Source of the DNA: Bryum argenteum
Taxonomy: Eukaryota > Streptophyta > Bryopsida > Bryales > Bryaceae
Length of the DNA: 64,000 nt
Direction of reading: 5' to 3'
Assembly: GCA_037043015.1 (NCBI GenBank)
Contig: CM073323.1
Span: forward strand, 9,421,758-9,485,757
Shown: one piece after another, positions 37,457 to 50,161 of the stretch
Position numbering within the stretch: position 1 is the first letter of the stretch
Layout: each line of letters starts with the position of its first letter
Made by a program: the position numbers and the translations under genes
The notes under the pieces: generated by a model
Told to the model about the DNA's origin: nothing
Databases searched by the model: none
What the model saw: the letters and a program-made list of their open reading frames with translations, nothing else

Positions 37457-38751
37457 TAGCTTCTCAAAATAAGTAATGAAACATTTACAAATCAATATGA
37501 GGTTTTTTAGTTAAAAGATTATTAATAAGGTGTATAAGTTGAAATGTAATATTGAATAAAGATTAAATTACCATATAGAATCAATCCCACTTATAATCCC
37601 TAGAAGTTCTTGGTGTCAACATTTGTCAATATGGACAACCTAAAGCCAAAACTTTAGCCACTAGATGTCCCAACCTACTTCTAGCCAAAATTTGCATTTT
37701 TAAGACAAAAATTCATAAATAAAAATAAATAGTTGTATTGTAGGTTTTTACTGTACGGAATTCTTGTAGACTTATTATAGGTCATGCGGATTAGAATTTT
37801 ATCATGAAGCCTTACACATTGAGAGACCATAAAGTTTTAGTACAAACTGCAAAATTTCATCATTCTCACTGTAGGGTAGAGATTCTACCAACAAAGCTGC
37901 TACAATGAGAAAATATTCAACTAGAAATTAATTCATCTTCATTGCAAGAATGCCCTTGTACCAAAAAATTATCAAAAAAAATTCATGGCTCAAATAATAG
38001 CCTTGCAATGGTGAAATCCGCGGAATTTTTTGGTATTAGATTTGCAACAACATTTTTGTACTTAAAACATGTAAAAAGTACATTGTTCTTCAAGATTTGT
38101 ATCTCCTTCATCCATTGCTTGATTTTAACTTTCTTTTTTTTGGTTGATTCTAACTTGAATCTAGTATTGAGGTAAAATTCTATGTACAATCTAAGATATA
38201 ATGAAGATCTATATGCATTTGAGTGCAAGAGATCTACTTCAAGATATTTCATTCTTTGTGAACTTTTGGGGCAACTTTTACGATTGCAAGGCTATTATTT
38301 GAGCCAATATTTTGATATTATTTTTTTATTGTCTTTTTTGGTATAAAATTCTTTTCAAGAGGAAGATAAATGACTTTTTAGTTGAATATATTCATTACAA
38401 TAGAGTTGGTAGTAGCATTTCCACTCTAAAGTAAAAATGATTGAATTTTTTATTTGATTATTAATATGCTACAATCTTTCAATTTATAAGGCCTTACGAC
38501 TTAGTTTTTCATTCATATAACCTAAGATATGTCTACTACAAGTGGCTTAAAAAGAATAGGAGTTAAATATGGTGGGTCTAAGGTCATCTTTATCGTTTCA
38601 TTACAACAATTGCTTGGTTGCCTATACAACGTAAGAGTATATTATCATATCTTTTATTCTCATATTCTAATAGTTACTTTATGAAGTATTACTTTAATAA
38701 AAATACACTTAGAAGATGTTCCAAATCAAAAGATGATTTTTATTATAATAA
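37457..38751. other. Intergenic; dispersed repeat family, copy B (about 37940-38170)
   Basis: No gene. 37980-38165 shares ATTTGCAACAACAT, GTATCTCCTTCATCCATTG and TTGATTTTAACTTTC-like text with copies A and C of the dispersed family, at lower similarity. Confidence 0.45.
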
Positions 38752-38755
38752 TTAA

Positions 38756-39695
38756 CCCTTTCATGACCAATCAACCAAATATGGTCGCTGAAGTGTGGTT
38801 ATTCCATGATTGAGTAGAATCTGTGTAGAAAGAGCAAAATATTAGAGAACAACGCCGGAAGACGAGTTTGTACTGGATCTACTACACAAAACAACGATGC
38901 ATTTGGACTCGTACTCCGCCTGGTAGAGTTGTCTATACATGGTGATGAGTATGCGATACAGTAGCTGGTCTGGAAAGAAGTGAGAAAGATTCAGGAAATA
39001 CGGCTGTTGAGGACACATGACACCAACTCTAAGGGTCCCTTGGGAAATGGGAACATGGGGGTACTACTCAATTGGCTCCATCAACAAAAGAAGAGTTGAT
39101 TTCTTTTGGCAACCCAACACTGTCTATCAAAGCGTATACGTTTGTACAACTTGAAATCCTCCCCAAAAAGAATCAATCACATGTTGTTTGCACACTGACT
39201 CTACGTCAAGGCTCGGCGTATGATGAATGTGATCATGTCTGATTTTTCAATCTGACCATATTTGCTACGATATCCCATGTATTTTTCGTACGCTACCGTA
39301 TACAAGGAACTGAGTTCTTGGTCTCTTTTCACAATTTAAGTTTCATAAATGCTCGAAATGCAACGCTCATGGTGTTGTTGGATAGATCTTCAAACTCTCT
39401 ACAATATTGATCACATGTGTTTTGCCTAAATCTGGATATTCTGGTCTCTAATTCTAGTAAAAAGCTTCAAGGTCATGTATACGCTATGTACTACACTTGA
39501 CTCGGAACATCATAATACTCTAGTTCATACGGTAGATCTGACCCATGTTTGGCCACTAGCATGAATATAAAGTTTACTACACATTTATACGGTCGGATCT
39601 TAATTTTGACCCTTCATTTGTTCGATGCATTCCAAAATACATCCAGACACCTCAAAAAAACCTTGACTTCCAAAACAAGAGTAGTCATGAAAGGG
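38756..39695. mobile_element. piggyBac-like non-autonomous element
   Basis: 940 bp bounded by perfect 12-bp inverted repeats CCCTTTCATGAC, flanked on both sides by TTAA (38752-38755 and 39696-39699). TTAA targets and termini that begin CCC are the hallmarks of the piggyBac superfamily, and CCCTTT starts are common in its Looper-like members. No transposase is open in either strand, so it would be a non-autonomous copy. The interior shows no subrepeats. A chance 16-bp match is unlikely, but only a family search would settle the class. Confidence 0.65.
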
Positions 39696-39723
39696 TTAAT
39701 CTTCTATAGATTGTATAGTCTTA

Positions 39724-40215
39724 GGGCCTCTTTACACTAGAGGCGAGAGGCCGTGAGGAGAGAAATTTCAGCCAATGGGAGGCGTAGAAACCGAGAAGAC
39801 CAAAGAATATCACTTTACACCCGAAATTTTCAACCCAAGGGACAAAAAGAGGAGAAAATGACATGGACAGCACTTTTGTCCTTCGTGGCAACAGAAAGGC
39901 ACATTTTTGATGGCCCCCGGATTTTGTGTCAAGCCCACCTCAAGAGGTGGGCTTGACGCAAAATCCAGGAGGCCGTTTGGCCAAAATTCTCACAACCAAT
40001 CAATTTCATTATTTTAAGAATATTTCAGAACGGTGTGAACAGTGAAATCAGCACTTTATTTTGTGAACAGTGAAATCAACACTTTATTTTGTGGCCCCTT
40101 CTCACTTTACACTATATCCAAAGGCCGTCAAGTTCAAAGGTTGGCTTCTCAAGAATGAGCCACGGCCCATGTGAGGTTTTCTCCACGGCCTCTCGCCTCT
40201 AGTGTAAAGAGGCCC
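39724..40215. mobile_element. Harbinger/Tourist-like MITE 1
   Basis: 492 bp with long inverted termini: left GGGCCTCTTTACACTAGAGG continuing CGAGAGGCCGTG, right its near-perfect inverse. A TTA target duplication lies at 39721-39723 and 40216-40218. Three-base TWA duplications indicate PIF/Harbinger. Non-coding. It sits only 28 bp from the right end of the piggyBac-like element. A possible truncated relative is at 9799. Confidence 0.8.
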
Positions 40216-40218
40216 TTA

Positions 40219-43038
40219 AGTAAATTTTTCATGTATTTTAATGGTAAATTTTTTTACACCTTATATCAAAAATATTATAAAACAAAATAATACATAAAAG
40301 ACAAAATAATAAGCTACAAATTACATATAATTACATACGAACCTAAGAAAGTACCACATTTACCTTTTATTTAATAAATGGTGCCACCATTCACAAGTAC
40401 AATTTATAATTTGATAATTGGAGCATTGGAACTTCAATCTTGTTTAGATCTATATGTAGTAGCCATAGTATTATTGTAATACTACAATTTTTATATATTT
40501 TGACTCATTTTGCGCATCATTGTATAGTTTTATATTTCCTATCTTAATTTCTAAAACAATGAACAAGTATAATACTTCACATGCAAGAAGGGATGGAATT
40601 ACTTTCTTTTGAGGTGGAAACTACAATGTTATCAGATGAAGCTTAAGTACTTGTGTAATTAGAATCTATGACTCCAATTGTAAACAATTGTATTTAAGAG
40701 GACATTGAGCTAGGTATAAGGTAAAATTTATGTCTAGAATGAGATATATTAACCAAATTTTTCATTTTCAATTCCTCAAATAACTTTGCTAGAAGAACTT
40801 TCTACAATAAACATAGGCGTTCTTACAAACTTCATACTAATTATACAAGTGAATTGATGCTACTCACAATTTGATACCAAATATATTCACTACTTTACGA
40901 AGCAACATGCATTAGCTAGGTCATTGAAGTAGGTGATTCTTAGTTGATAAATCAACATATTTTACATGTCATATGAGGGTATAAATCATATGAACATGTA
41001 TCTAACGTGCCAAGGAATAATGGTTTGAAAAGCCTCATATCAAATTTACCCTAAGTTTGGTATGGTAGTTTTGGGCTCCAATGCACGAATTTCCCCTTTG
41101 GCAACAAGATTTTTATTTTATTTTTTTTATTTTATTTTTTTGCAGTTTTGGACATTACGATCTCACAAATGGCAAGGAATTGTAGTTTGAAATTTGGTGT
41201 GTATAATCATGTATAAGTTAGGAACTAGATACTACAGTTGTAATCCTCAAAAATTACAACAAAGTGAAAGATCTTAGCTTGTAGTGAAAGAGGGTAAATT
41301 TGAGGGTAAGGGTAAGTTTTGAAATGTGACCTTGAAGCTTAGGCAAATTTCTGGAGGCTGCCGTTGCAAAATTGGTGAACGATTTGACTTGGATCCCTTT
41401 TGAACTCGAGTAGTGATTGGTAATAAATGAAATGCCTTAGAGACGCAACAAATGGCCATTCACAAGGTATTAGAAGGTCCTCACTAACCTTGTAGATGAC
41501 TCAGAAGTATACTCCCATGTAATCCCTGATTATGCAAGTTTTCGCCATGGTTGTGAAGCGTAGGACCTCTGCTAGACCTGGGATCTATCTTGACTTGTTT
41601 GCCATATAAGAAAGTTCTTTTAAGTGTCATTGTGTGTTGACGACCTTTTATGGTAACTATGCTATGATGTTTGAAGAGTGCACAAATATATATTATTGTT
41701 CATATGGTAACCAGAGAAAGCGCACATAGTTAAAGACTGCCCGTGATTGGCTATTGGAAAGAGCATATTAAGTAAAATTGGAAAGTAATTACTTGTAAAT
41801 AACATGTGCAACTATTGGAAATAAACCAATGAAATGAGAGGACTTCACTCCTTTTTAGATCCCAAAGATGGCTTGACAACTCATATTAACCATCAATCAA
41901 TTCTCATAATTCCAACCTAAAAAATAGGTAATTAAAACTACAGTATTGTGTTTGCCAATAGACACTACTAGGAAAAAGAAGCCAAATACTAGTGAAATAT
42001 GACTGAAGCAGTCAAATATGATTGGTTTTACCAAAGCTTATAACTAATTTTAGGGACATGCTACTTATTTTGGTCAACCTTCATTACAATAATTTTCTTA
42101 TATAAAAATTGCCATAATTAAAATTTTATACTTTAGGAATCAAAAAACGTAATTAGAAATTTAAATAGTCATAAAAAAAATATGCAACTTCTTTTGGACT
42201 TCAGTTTTTAATGTGTTTTCAATTACAGACAAGGGTAAGATTTCTTATCAAGGAAATTAAGAAGCAAAAGTTTGAAAGAATGAGATTTGAGCAATGGTAT
42301 TAAATTTATAATAGTAGTTGATTTACCACTTTTGAAGATCTTAATAACAACATGGAATAGAGAATCACATATGATTTTCTCATCCACCCTTAACATTTTT
42401 ACAGTTATTGAGTCAACATAAACTATTAAAGTCAATGTGGGAAGTCAAATGAAGATTTTATTGATCCACATTTTTGATTGAAGGTGCCAATTTATTGTCA
42501 TCTTATTCATGTTTACTATGATGATAGAAACTCTGGTCCCTTTCTAAGGGGCTGACATAAATGAAGTGTCAGCTTGTAATGCTAATATCCCTCATGTTTA
42601 CTACAAGGTGTTGAGTTGTAAGTACCTCGACCTATTGCTAGCCTCATCAAGGACGTTGTAAACTTCCAACCACTGTAAGATTTTATAGAGTGGTAGATAA
42701 CTCTACATTACAACGTACTAGCTATTGCATACTTCATCTTTTAACATGATATAAAGTCATAGTGCTTTCTCAAAGGCAAGTGCCTTAAAAAAACCCAACA
42801 ATGTGTTTTTGCTTGAATGTTTAGATCTTCCAATCATTACACAAAGAAAATTCAAAATTTTGATGAGATTTTCAGACTAGGAAGATTCAATATTCTACTA
42901 TTAGAATTTTCTTACATCATCACCTAAAAACGCTATAAAATTCTCTCATTTACATGCACGTTTAATGCGAAACTTGAAACTTCCTACCTCCAAGACTTTT
43001 AAATGCTGAAAACTCAAAATCAATTGCTTTCATTAGGA
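40219..43038. other. Intergenic, AT-rich, no supported gene
   Basis: 2.8 kb of AT-rich sequence with frequent stops on both strands and only short, domain-free open frames. A T/A-rich run lies at 41108-41145. Nothing further recognised. Confidence 0.6.
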
Positions 43039-43041
43039 TAA

Positions 43042-43471
43042 AGGCTTGTTCGCACCTGGCCTTTGCAAAGAGCGTGGATAAAAATTTAACAGCTCCACAA
43101 TTTGGGGAGGAATACCTTCTTTTGAGGAAACGTGTCATCAATGAGGTTCGTAAAGGTGTAATCAATAGTGAGGGGATTATGTAATGGCCCCTCAAGTGGG
43201 ACAATACATAAGACCACTCTTAAGTGAGGAAAATTTGAGAATCTTTCCAATATTGGTGCTCCTTTAAGTATTGCCTACTATTGCTCAAATCTCTTTTGTC
43301 CTCCTAAATATTTACTAATACCCTACTCTTTAAAGTGTGCCATGTGGACATCCATGTGGACATTCATGTAGGATTGGTAATTATTAATGAATGTAGGTGG
43401 GAACACACACTTTTTAATAGAGTTAAGACCCCCTCCTAAGACCTCCTCTAAGGCCAGGTTGGAACAGGCCT
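43042..43471. mobile_element. Harbinger/Tourist-like MITE 2
   Basis: 430 bp with about 22-bp inverted termini: left AGGCTTGTTCGCACCTGG, right in reverse AGGCCTGTTCCAACCTGG. A TAA target duplication lies at 43039-43041 and 43472-43474. Non-coding. It lies about 0.5 kb upstream of COG6, so it may border or enter the COG6 promoter. Confidence 0.7.
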
Positions 43472-43474
43472 TAA

Positions 43475-43959
43475 CTCAAACAAACATGTTCTTCACACCA
43501 ACTCCGTTCTTCTCCTTCTTTTCTTACAATTGTTTGAAGTGACCCGTCTCGTCCGAGGAATCGCTTGGTAGTAAGCGAGGTTGCGCTCGTGGTTAGCCGC
43601 GCACTTGATCGAGGGCTTGGAGGCCTTCAATCATCTTCTTCGTCGTCTTCGTCGCCGGAGTGTGAGCAGGTCGCTGGAGCTCGCCAGCATTGTAGGCGAG
43701 GTCGAAAGCAAGTTCAGTTTACAGATCAGAAGGTAGATCTGTTTTTCCTTTAGAAAAAACGGCTTTCAAAAAAGCTTCAGGGCACAATCGGGGTCCGTAA
43801 TGGACATGTTCAGGGCTGGGCAAGCTCACAAACCTCCCTCAGAGCATTGTAACAATATTGAGAGCGAATACGGAATTCTGTGTTCAGTTTTGTACTCTGG
43901 TTGAGAGAATTGAAGCTCGCATTGAAGCTTTTGAGTTAGGGCTTAGTTAACTAGCGGCG
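43475..43959 (+). promoter_or_regulatory. COG6 upstream region and probable 5' leader
   Basis: GC content rises sharply from about 43540, typical of a leader. A 62-codon frame (43565-43753) with a run of serines looks like a chance or leader frame, not a gene. No TATA or other motif can be assigned with confidence. Confidence 0.45.
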
Positions 43960-46779
43960 ATGGGATCGACTACTGTGGCGCCGGGGCTGGCGCGCAAGCT
44001 GAAGAAGGTGTTAGAGACTCGCACGGACTCGCCAGATCTGCTGGCGTCGCTGAGCACTTTGTCTTCGTTCTACACGGACAATACGCAGCAGGCTCGTCGG
44101 AATTTGCGGGCTACTATTGAGCGGCGTGGCTTGTCTATCAATGAGGAGTTTCTGCGTGCCTCTGAATCCGCGCAGAAAGCCTTGGAAGCTGTGGAGGTGG
44201 AAGTCGCCGGGCTGGCAGAATGCTGTGAGAGGTATTAGACATAATCTTTAGGTTTCTGCTGGTTCAAGCAAGCAGATTCTCTTGAATTTTTTTTCATTGA
44301 TCTGTCCTCATTTACATGCGCAGATTGATCTTAAGTTATTTAGAGTATTCCGCATTGATCGAACTAGGTCGGGTGAAACTTGCTAGACGGTATATCCAGT
44401 AGCGAGAGTTAGTTGCACAATGTCTGAACATTTGAAGTTGGGATTATTATCTGTTTTCGATTGTGGAGCTCGGATCGAGGGTGGTGTATAAGGAACACCT
44501 CGCATGGAATCTCTGCAGTTTTCCTCCGAATGGCTCTGCCCGGGATAAACTGGAAAATTTGAGGTTGTTATTGAATCTCTTACTCTTTTGAGCAATCGCA
44601 GGTTTTGTTGAACTGACCTTGTATCTCTTTCAACAGAATCGCGAAGTCATTAAACAGTTGCAGTAGTACTACGAGTGAGATCGTAAGTGCCACTGAACGG
44701 CTGAAGCAAGAGTTAGAGCACAACACTCATCGTCAGGAGCTCATAACGGCATTTCTGAAGAATTATAAGCTTCGTCCTGAAGAAGTTACTGCACTACGAG
44801 AAGAGGATTTGAGTGAGAATTTCTTTAAGGCACTGACGCGCGTTCAGGAGATTCATGCGAATTGCAAAGTTTTGTTACGAACGCACCATCAACGTGCTGG
44901 CCTGGAGTTGATGGACATGATGGCTGTCTACCAGGAAGCCGCATATGAACGACTGTGCAGGTACGTGTTCGCTAGCATCTGAAAGTATATCGGATCCCGC
45001 TTGTTTTCAGTTTCTGATGAATTTGTTCGTTTTCAGGTGGGTTCAAGCTGAATGCCGAAGTTTGAGTGATAATGAAACTCCTGAGGTTAGTGATTTGCTT
45101 AAAACGGCAGCGCAGTCACTAAAGGACAGACCTGTTCTCTTCAAGTATTGTGCGGAGGAGGTCGCCAATACTCGTCACAATGCGCTCTTTAGACGGTTCA
45201 TTACTGCACTGACACGAGGTGGTCCTGGCGGGATGCCAAGGCCAATCGAAGTGCATGCACACGATCCTCTTCGTTATGTTGGTGATATGCTTGCTTGGAT
45301 TCATCAAGCTCTAGCCTCAGAGCGAGAGCTCGCCATGGCTTTATTCAGCACGGAAGAAAACTCAGGGACGACGTCGAAGAGATTCTCCAGTGACGCGTCA
45401 GGTAGAACCACTTCTCGAGAGTGGGAGAGCGAGGATCAAAAGGTGGAAGCAGACATGGGGTACGTTTTGGACCGAGTGTTCGAGGGTGTTTGTAGACCAT
45501 TCAAAGTGCGAGTCGATCAGGTCTTGCACTCCCAGCCTTCGTTGCTACTCGCTTACAAGCTGAACAACCTTCTGGAGTTTTATGGCCATACCGTCTCAGA
45601 TCTCCTAGGTTCAGGGGCTACACTCTCAGTGACAATTCGCGAAGTTTGTGACGCTGCCCAGCGCACGGTCCTCGACATTGTTAAGGCCCGTGGTGACAAG
45701 ATGCTACGTTACGCATCTCCAGTAGCTGTTGATCTCTCTCCTCCTCCGGCCGTCAACGATACTATGTCTGTTCTCTTAGAACTCATCGACAACTATGAGA
45801 GCATGATGGTTCCTGCCGGTGGACAGAGACCTGATTTTGAGCCTATTATTCAAGGCCTCCTGGACCCTCTTGTACAGATGTGTGAACAATCTGCAGAAGC
45901 CTATGGATCCAAGCCACAGTCAGGTACGAGGCCACTTACGCTTTCTGTTGCTTAGATCGATATTCTCATCTCGCATCCTTGCAGAAATTTGATCTAGTCA
46001 TAGCCGATGGTTTCGTGTATTAGTAGTGAGTTTATCTTTTTATCTGCCATGATTATAAGCTATGGTCAACTTACAGTGCTTTGTATCACTTCTGACGCTT
46101 TACAGGTATGCGTCGTAATAGTGGAGAAATTCCACCGTCTGGGCGTAGGCTTCCACCGACATCGTCGGTACAACGGAGGCCATCATCAGTAGAGACACTT
46201 CTAAACAGCGGATCAAACTCTCAGGCATCACAGAGCGTGTTATCACTCCGCAAGATGTTCCTCATCAACTGTTTGTCAGCAGTGCAGGAGCCTCTGAAAA
46301 CTCATTCTGTGGCGGATGCGTACGTGAGGTCGTTAGCAGGTCGGATAGAGGCCAACATTGCAGCTCTAGCGGAATCAGAGCTCGGGGTGATTCTTGAGCG
46401 CTGCGGGCTTCTGAAGAAAGTAGCGTATATCAAGGACAGGATTCGTAAAAGCAAAATGGGGGAGATCGTGCCGAAGGAAGAGGACCTGGATGACGGGAAA
46501 CCTATCGTTGAAGCGGACGGTATGTCAGCCTCTGCAGTGGCAGAGTCTCTGAAGCTACTGTTTGGTCTCTTGGGTAGCAACGAGGGCGCCATTCCTGAGT
46601 TTGAGCAGATTCGTGTCCCCCAATTCCGAAGTGAATCGTGTGGCCGTGTCGCCAGAGCGGTAGCTGAGGCTTATGAGGTTGTGTACAATGCAGTTTTAGA
46701 TCCTGTTAATGGCTACCCTGATCCTAAAACCATGCTCCGTCACTCCCCTGAGCAGATGAAAACAATCCTTGGATTGTGA
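43960..46779 (+). CDS. COG6: Conserved oligomeric Golgi complex subunit 6
   Basis: Four exons, 43960-44231, 44637-44960, 45037-45923 and 46106-46779, all in phase, giving 718 residues, close to the usual plant COG6 size (about 680-700). COG6 belongs to lobe B of the COG tether, which captures retrograde vesicles at the Golgi and keeps glycosylation enzymes in place. N-terminal text (APGLARKLKKVLETRTDSPDL, LRATIERRGLSINEEFL) matches the family start. Exon 2 is coiled-coil-rich (ERLKQELEHNTHRQELITAF, LKNYKLRPEEVTALRE). Exon 3 carries YVGDMLAWIHQALASERE, a typical COG6 core segment. The C terminus has a low-complexity linker (RRNSGEIPPSGRRLPPTSSV), then a helical region. The start is the first in-frame ATG matching the conserved N terminus. 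No breaks are seen. Confidence 0.95.
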
Positions 46780-47609
46780 CCCTCCTTGGGTCTACTATGA
46801 TTCTTTCTCGCATTCTTTCACTGTAAATGTGAGGTTTACTCTTTATGAGTTGTCTATAAGAGTTTGGTGCAGTTTTCAGGGTGTTTCTGCTGCTTGAGTA
46901 CAGACTTTGATACTTGTGTAGTATTTGTAAAAGATGCCGTCGATTTGTAGTGCTAAATTCAGTTGCTGTGTACTTCTTATGGTGAAAATTACTTTATTAT
47001 GATGGATTCCCAGGTATCAATAAGCGTTCGTGGTTGCTACGAAGGGATGTAGACGTCCTCCTTATCATCCACATCCTGTCCTCATTACTGATGATGAGTC
47101 TCAAACTGATGATGAGTCTCAAACTCATCTGGTTGGGAGCTGCTGCAAATAGTTGCCAATCACCATGGAGTTAGGTGACACCAGACAAGCATAAGCTCAA
47201 AAGTTGCATTTCAACATTGCAGTTTTAGCAAATTCCTAGATCTTAAAAGTTACGAAATATGATTTTTTCACTCAAGTAGTAGGAATGGTAAGGATGAATC
47301 AACCCACTTGCTAATGGCAATGATGAACCAACTCACATACTTGTATGCTTGCAAATTCATTTGTATGCTTGCGGATGGAAATGATGATGAAGCTCACTCA
47401 CTTGTATGCGTACAAACTCGAAGTTCAGTAATCATCACTCTGGAGAAGCACTTTTATGCTTTTTAGGGAGTGGATTTGACAATTTCTTTGCACAAAAGGT
47501 TTCACCTTGTACTTCTCTACACGATACTCAACCCTTCTTTAGGTTTTTATTATTTTTATATTGAATTACCTTACAACAAGTCTAATAAAGTAGGAAATGA
47601 TCTATATAC
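46780..47609. other. COG6 3' end and intergenic
   Basis: Probable 3' UTR of COG6 up to about 47000. A direct duplication of about 19 bp (GATGATGAGTCTCAAACT) lies near 47085-47125, and a few CTTGTATGCTTGC repeats lie near 47340-47410. No gene. Confidence 0.55.
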
Positions 47610-47612
47610 TTA

Positions 47613-48032
47613 GAGCGTCTTCAGCGGAGACTCTGGGAGGCTGAAAAAACGGCCACTTGCTACCAACCTCCAAAAGTGGAATCACACCGTTCACTCTCAC
47701 GGTAGCATGGAAGTCGGGCTCGACCAAGGAGGCCCATGGCACGGCCAAATCTCACGATATACAGAGCTCTCTACACCGCACTTGAGAGCTGGTCAAAGCG
47801 AATCTTCTTGGTTTTTGCAGCTTTTCGTCTTCCAAGAGCTCCCGATGTTGAACAACTAGGAGCCGGAAGTTGCTTCAAAGTCAGGAGGGGAGTACATTTC
47901 AGAGCCGCTGCTGGGTGTGGTGCCACTAGACCGACTTCTCTGCCCTATGGCACATTTCCCTATGGCACATTTCCCAAGCTCGCCCAAAGCCTCTGCCAGA
48001 GTCATTTCGCAGAGTCTCCGTTGGAGATGCTC
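47613..48032. mobile_element. Harbinger/Tourist-like MITE 3
   Basis: 420 bp with about 23-bp inverted termini: left GAGCGTCTTCAGCGGAGACT, right in reverse GAGCATCTCCAACGGAGACT. TTA target duplications lie at 47610-47612 and 48033-48035. GAGCATCTCCAACGG is a very common plant MITE end. A 115-codon frame spanning it is not a gene. It sits about 450 bp upstream of the NFU start. Confidence 0.85.
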
Positions 48033-48035
48033 TTA

Positions 48036-48483
48036 CCCACGTCTAACATGAGCATTAATGCGGGAGATATTTATTCAAAATGAAAAAGAAAAGCCTCGGT
48101 ATTATCGGTCGGTGTGAACGGGACCATATTATCCGAAACTATCTTCGTTGCCACTGGTGGTCCCATATCCCATCATCCCTTCACATTGCGATATTTCACG
48201 GCACAATTTTGATCGGCGCACCGGGGATTCGTGCGCCAATCTTCGATTACACTCCTCCAGGTCGGTCTCTGTCTTTGAACGATTCTGCAGTTCTTTTCCG
48301 CGCCTCATTTGGTGCCGTATCGGCAAACTTACGCTTCCCGATAGGGTTCTAGCTTGAATCCGCTTTTGACTCTAGTGTATGATAATCGCTTTTGACAATG
48401 GCGTGTATGATAATTGCACAGGTGCCAAAGAGGCATACATGAATTGATAAGATTGGAGAGTGTGCTTTTGGAGCGAGCGAGCG
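48036..48483 (+). promoter_or_regulatory. NFU upstream region
   Basis: Contains the promoter and leader of the NFU gene by position. Short open frames lack domains. AATAATTGCACA-like and GCGAGCGAGCG text precedes the start, but no motif is assigned. Confidence 0.4.
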
Positions 48484-50161
48484 ATGGAGGCGATTGCGTG
48501 CAGAAGTGCAGGCGCGACAATCCCCTCCGTTTTTGCCTCAAGACTGGTCACACACGAGAGGACGCAGTGCTCTCTCCGTGGAGCCTCTCACTTTAGACTC
48601 CTACGCGCGAATCGGAAGAGCTTCACTATCGTTGCCGCAGCGAAGGATAATGCGGAAGCGCTTCAATCGCTCTCGAATGTTGTAACAGACGACGCTGTGC
48701 CGGAAGGTCACAAGGGACTGCACGGCTTCCTCTACGGGGAGGGAGGAGCGGAGGTTCACGGGACCGCAGGAGGAGAGTTTCGAGGTCGCGAAAACGAGGA
48801 CGACGGGAATGCCGTTCTTTCTTTCGATTCTTATGTTTCCCCTCGTGAGAGCTTCAAATTCGCTGGAGTGTTCGCAATTTACAACGCGGAAGAGAAATTG
48901 GAGTATATTAGCTACTCCCGGAATGTCGTGAGTACGCTCAAGAGCTTGCGAGCTAGGGTTGGTGGTGAGAAGTGTAGCGCTGTGCGTGTGAAGATGTACA
49001 CTGAAGCTGCTTTGATTACACGGGCGAAGCTTGAGGAGGAGAAGCAGCGATGGTTGGACTCTGTTGGCGTTCCTCCTGGGAACGGAGCTGATAAGGCCTC
49101 GTGGGAAGGAAGTGGAAATGCGATGTCGGAACAGGAGAAGATCGAGTACGAGGAGAAGAAACTGAAGATGCGGAAAGCCATGGGCGAGAATCTGTTTGAT
49201 GATGTTGCTGGCGAGGACGATGATGCTCGCACTCGCAGACTCAAGCTCCTGCAGGTAATGCCGAATCCTTAGACCTTCTCAATTCCGCTTCCTTTACCAT
49301 TCCTTACACTGACTTGATTTGTCCCCCAGGCTGTGGAGGGAGATGACTGGAGTAGCGTCATTGACGGACAGACGAAGCAAACCATAGATGCCCCAGTTGC
49401 CCCGAAAGAAGAGCCTGTTGCCGAGGAGAGTTTGATTGTGAGCCCATTTGCTTCAGGCTCTCAGACGACTGGAGGATTGTACTCTGCAGACACGTATGAG
49501 TTCACCATGGAGAATGTAGACAAAGTGCTTGATGAAGTGCGGCCTTACCTGATTGCTGATGGAGGCAACGTCGAAGTTGTAAGCGTGAAAGACGGCGTGG
49601 TCTCGTTACGCTTACAAGGTACTTCGCCATCAACCAACCCCTACTTCTCTGGCTCTAAATTGGTTGCAATGGAGACATCGGCTGACAAAAAAATTTCGTC
49701 TTTGTAGGAGCCTGTGGTACATGCCCAAGCTCGACAAGTACGATGAAAATGGGTATCGAAAGAGTATTAATGGAGAAATTCGGGGACATATTGAAGGAAG
49801 TAGTCCAAGTTGACAAGCAACAGATCGGTGCCACCGTTGCCGTAAGCTCAGTTTCCTGCAGCTTGGTCTATCATTGGTGAAGATTAGATACTTCTTTACA
49901 GAAACACGAAGAACAAGCTTTTCGTGCGATGCTTGATTGTTTGGTTCTTCTTTGTTTTTGTAGGCTATCGACGCTCATTTGGAGATGTTGAGGCCTGCCA
50001 TTCGGAACTACGGAGGGTCAGTGGAGGTGGTGTCGGTGGACACGGAGAAAGGTGAGTGCCAGGTGAAGTACCAAGGACCTGCACCGATCGGCATGGGCAT
50101 CCAAGCAGCCATCAAAGACAAGTTCCCCGACGTGAAGCAGGTCACTTTATCGGCACCCTAA
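48484..50161 (+). CDS. Chloroplast NifU-like scaffold protein with N-terminal GIY-YIG-like domain
   Basis: Four exons, 48484-49254, 49330-49618, 49708-49841 and 49964-50161, phases consistent, 463 residues. Residues 1 to about 55 are Ser/Arg-rich and acid-poor, a likely chloroplast transit peptide. Residues about 110-205 ([20 protein letters not shown], then [19 protein letters not shown]) resemble the GIY-YIG-like domain known from cyanobacterial and plastid proteins. Residues about 309-385 are a NifU domain with the Fe-S binding CGTC at Cys356/Cys359 ([19 protein letters not shown], then [18 protein letters not shown]). Residues 399-463 are a second NifU-like fold without the CxxC, as in plant NFU1-3. 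The role is Fe-S cluster scaffold or transfer in the plastid, for example toward photosystem I (family knowledge). At 463 residues it is about twice the size of Arabidopsis NFU2. The ATG at 48484 begins the transit peptide; the open frame extends upstream without another ATG. Confidence 0.92.

Noticed and set aside
43565-43753. 62-codon frame with a serine run upstream of COG6
   Set aside because: The composition looks like a translated leader with a TCT/TCG run; no homology, and the COG6 N terminus is already complete.
47736-48083. 115-codon frame before the NFU gene
   Set aside because: Lies almost wholly inside MITE 3 and shows no transposase or other domain.
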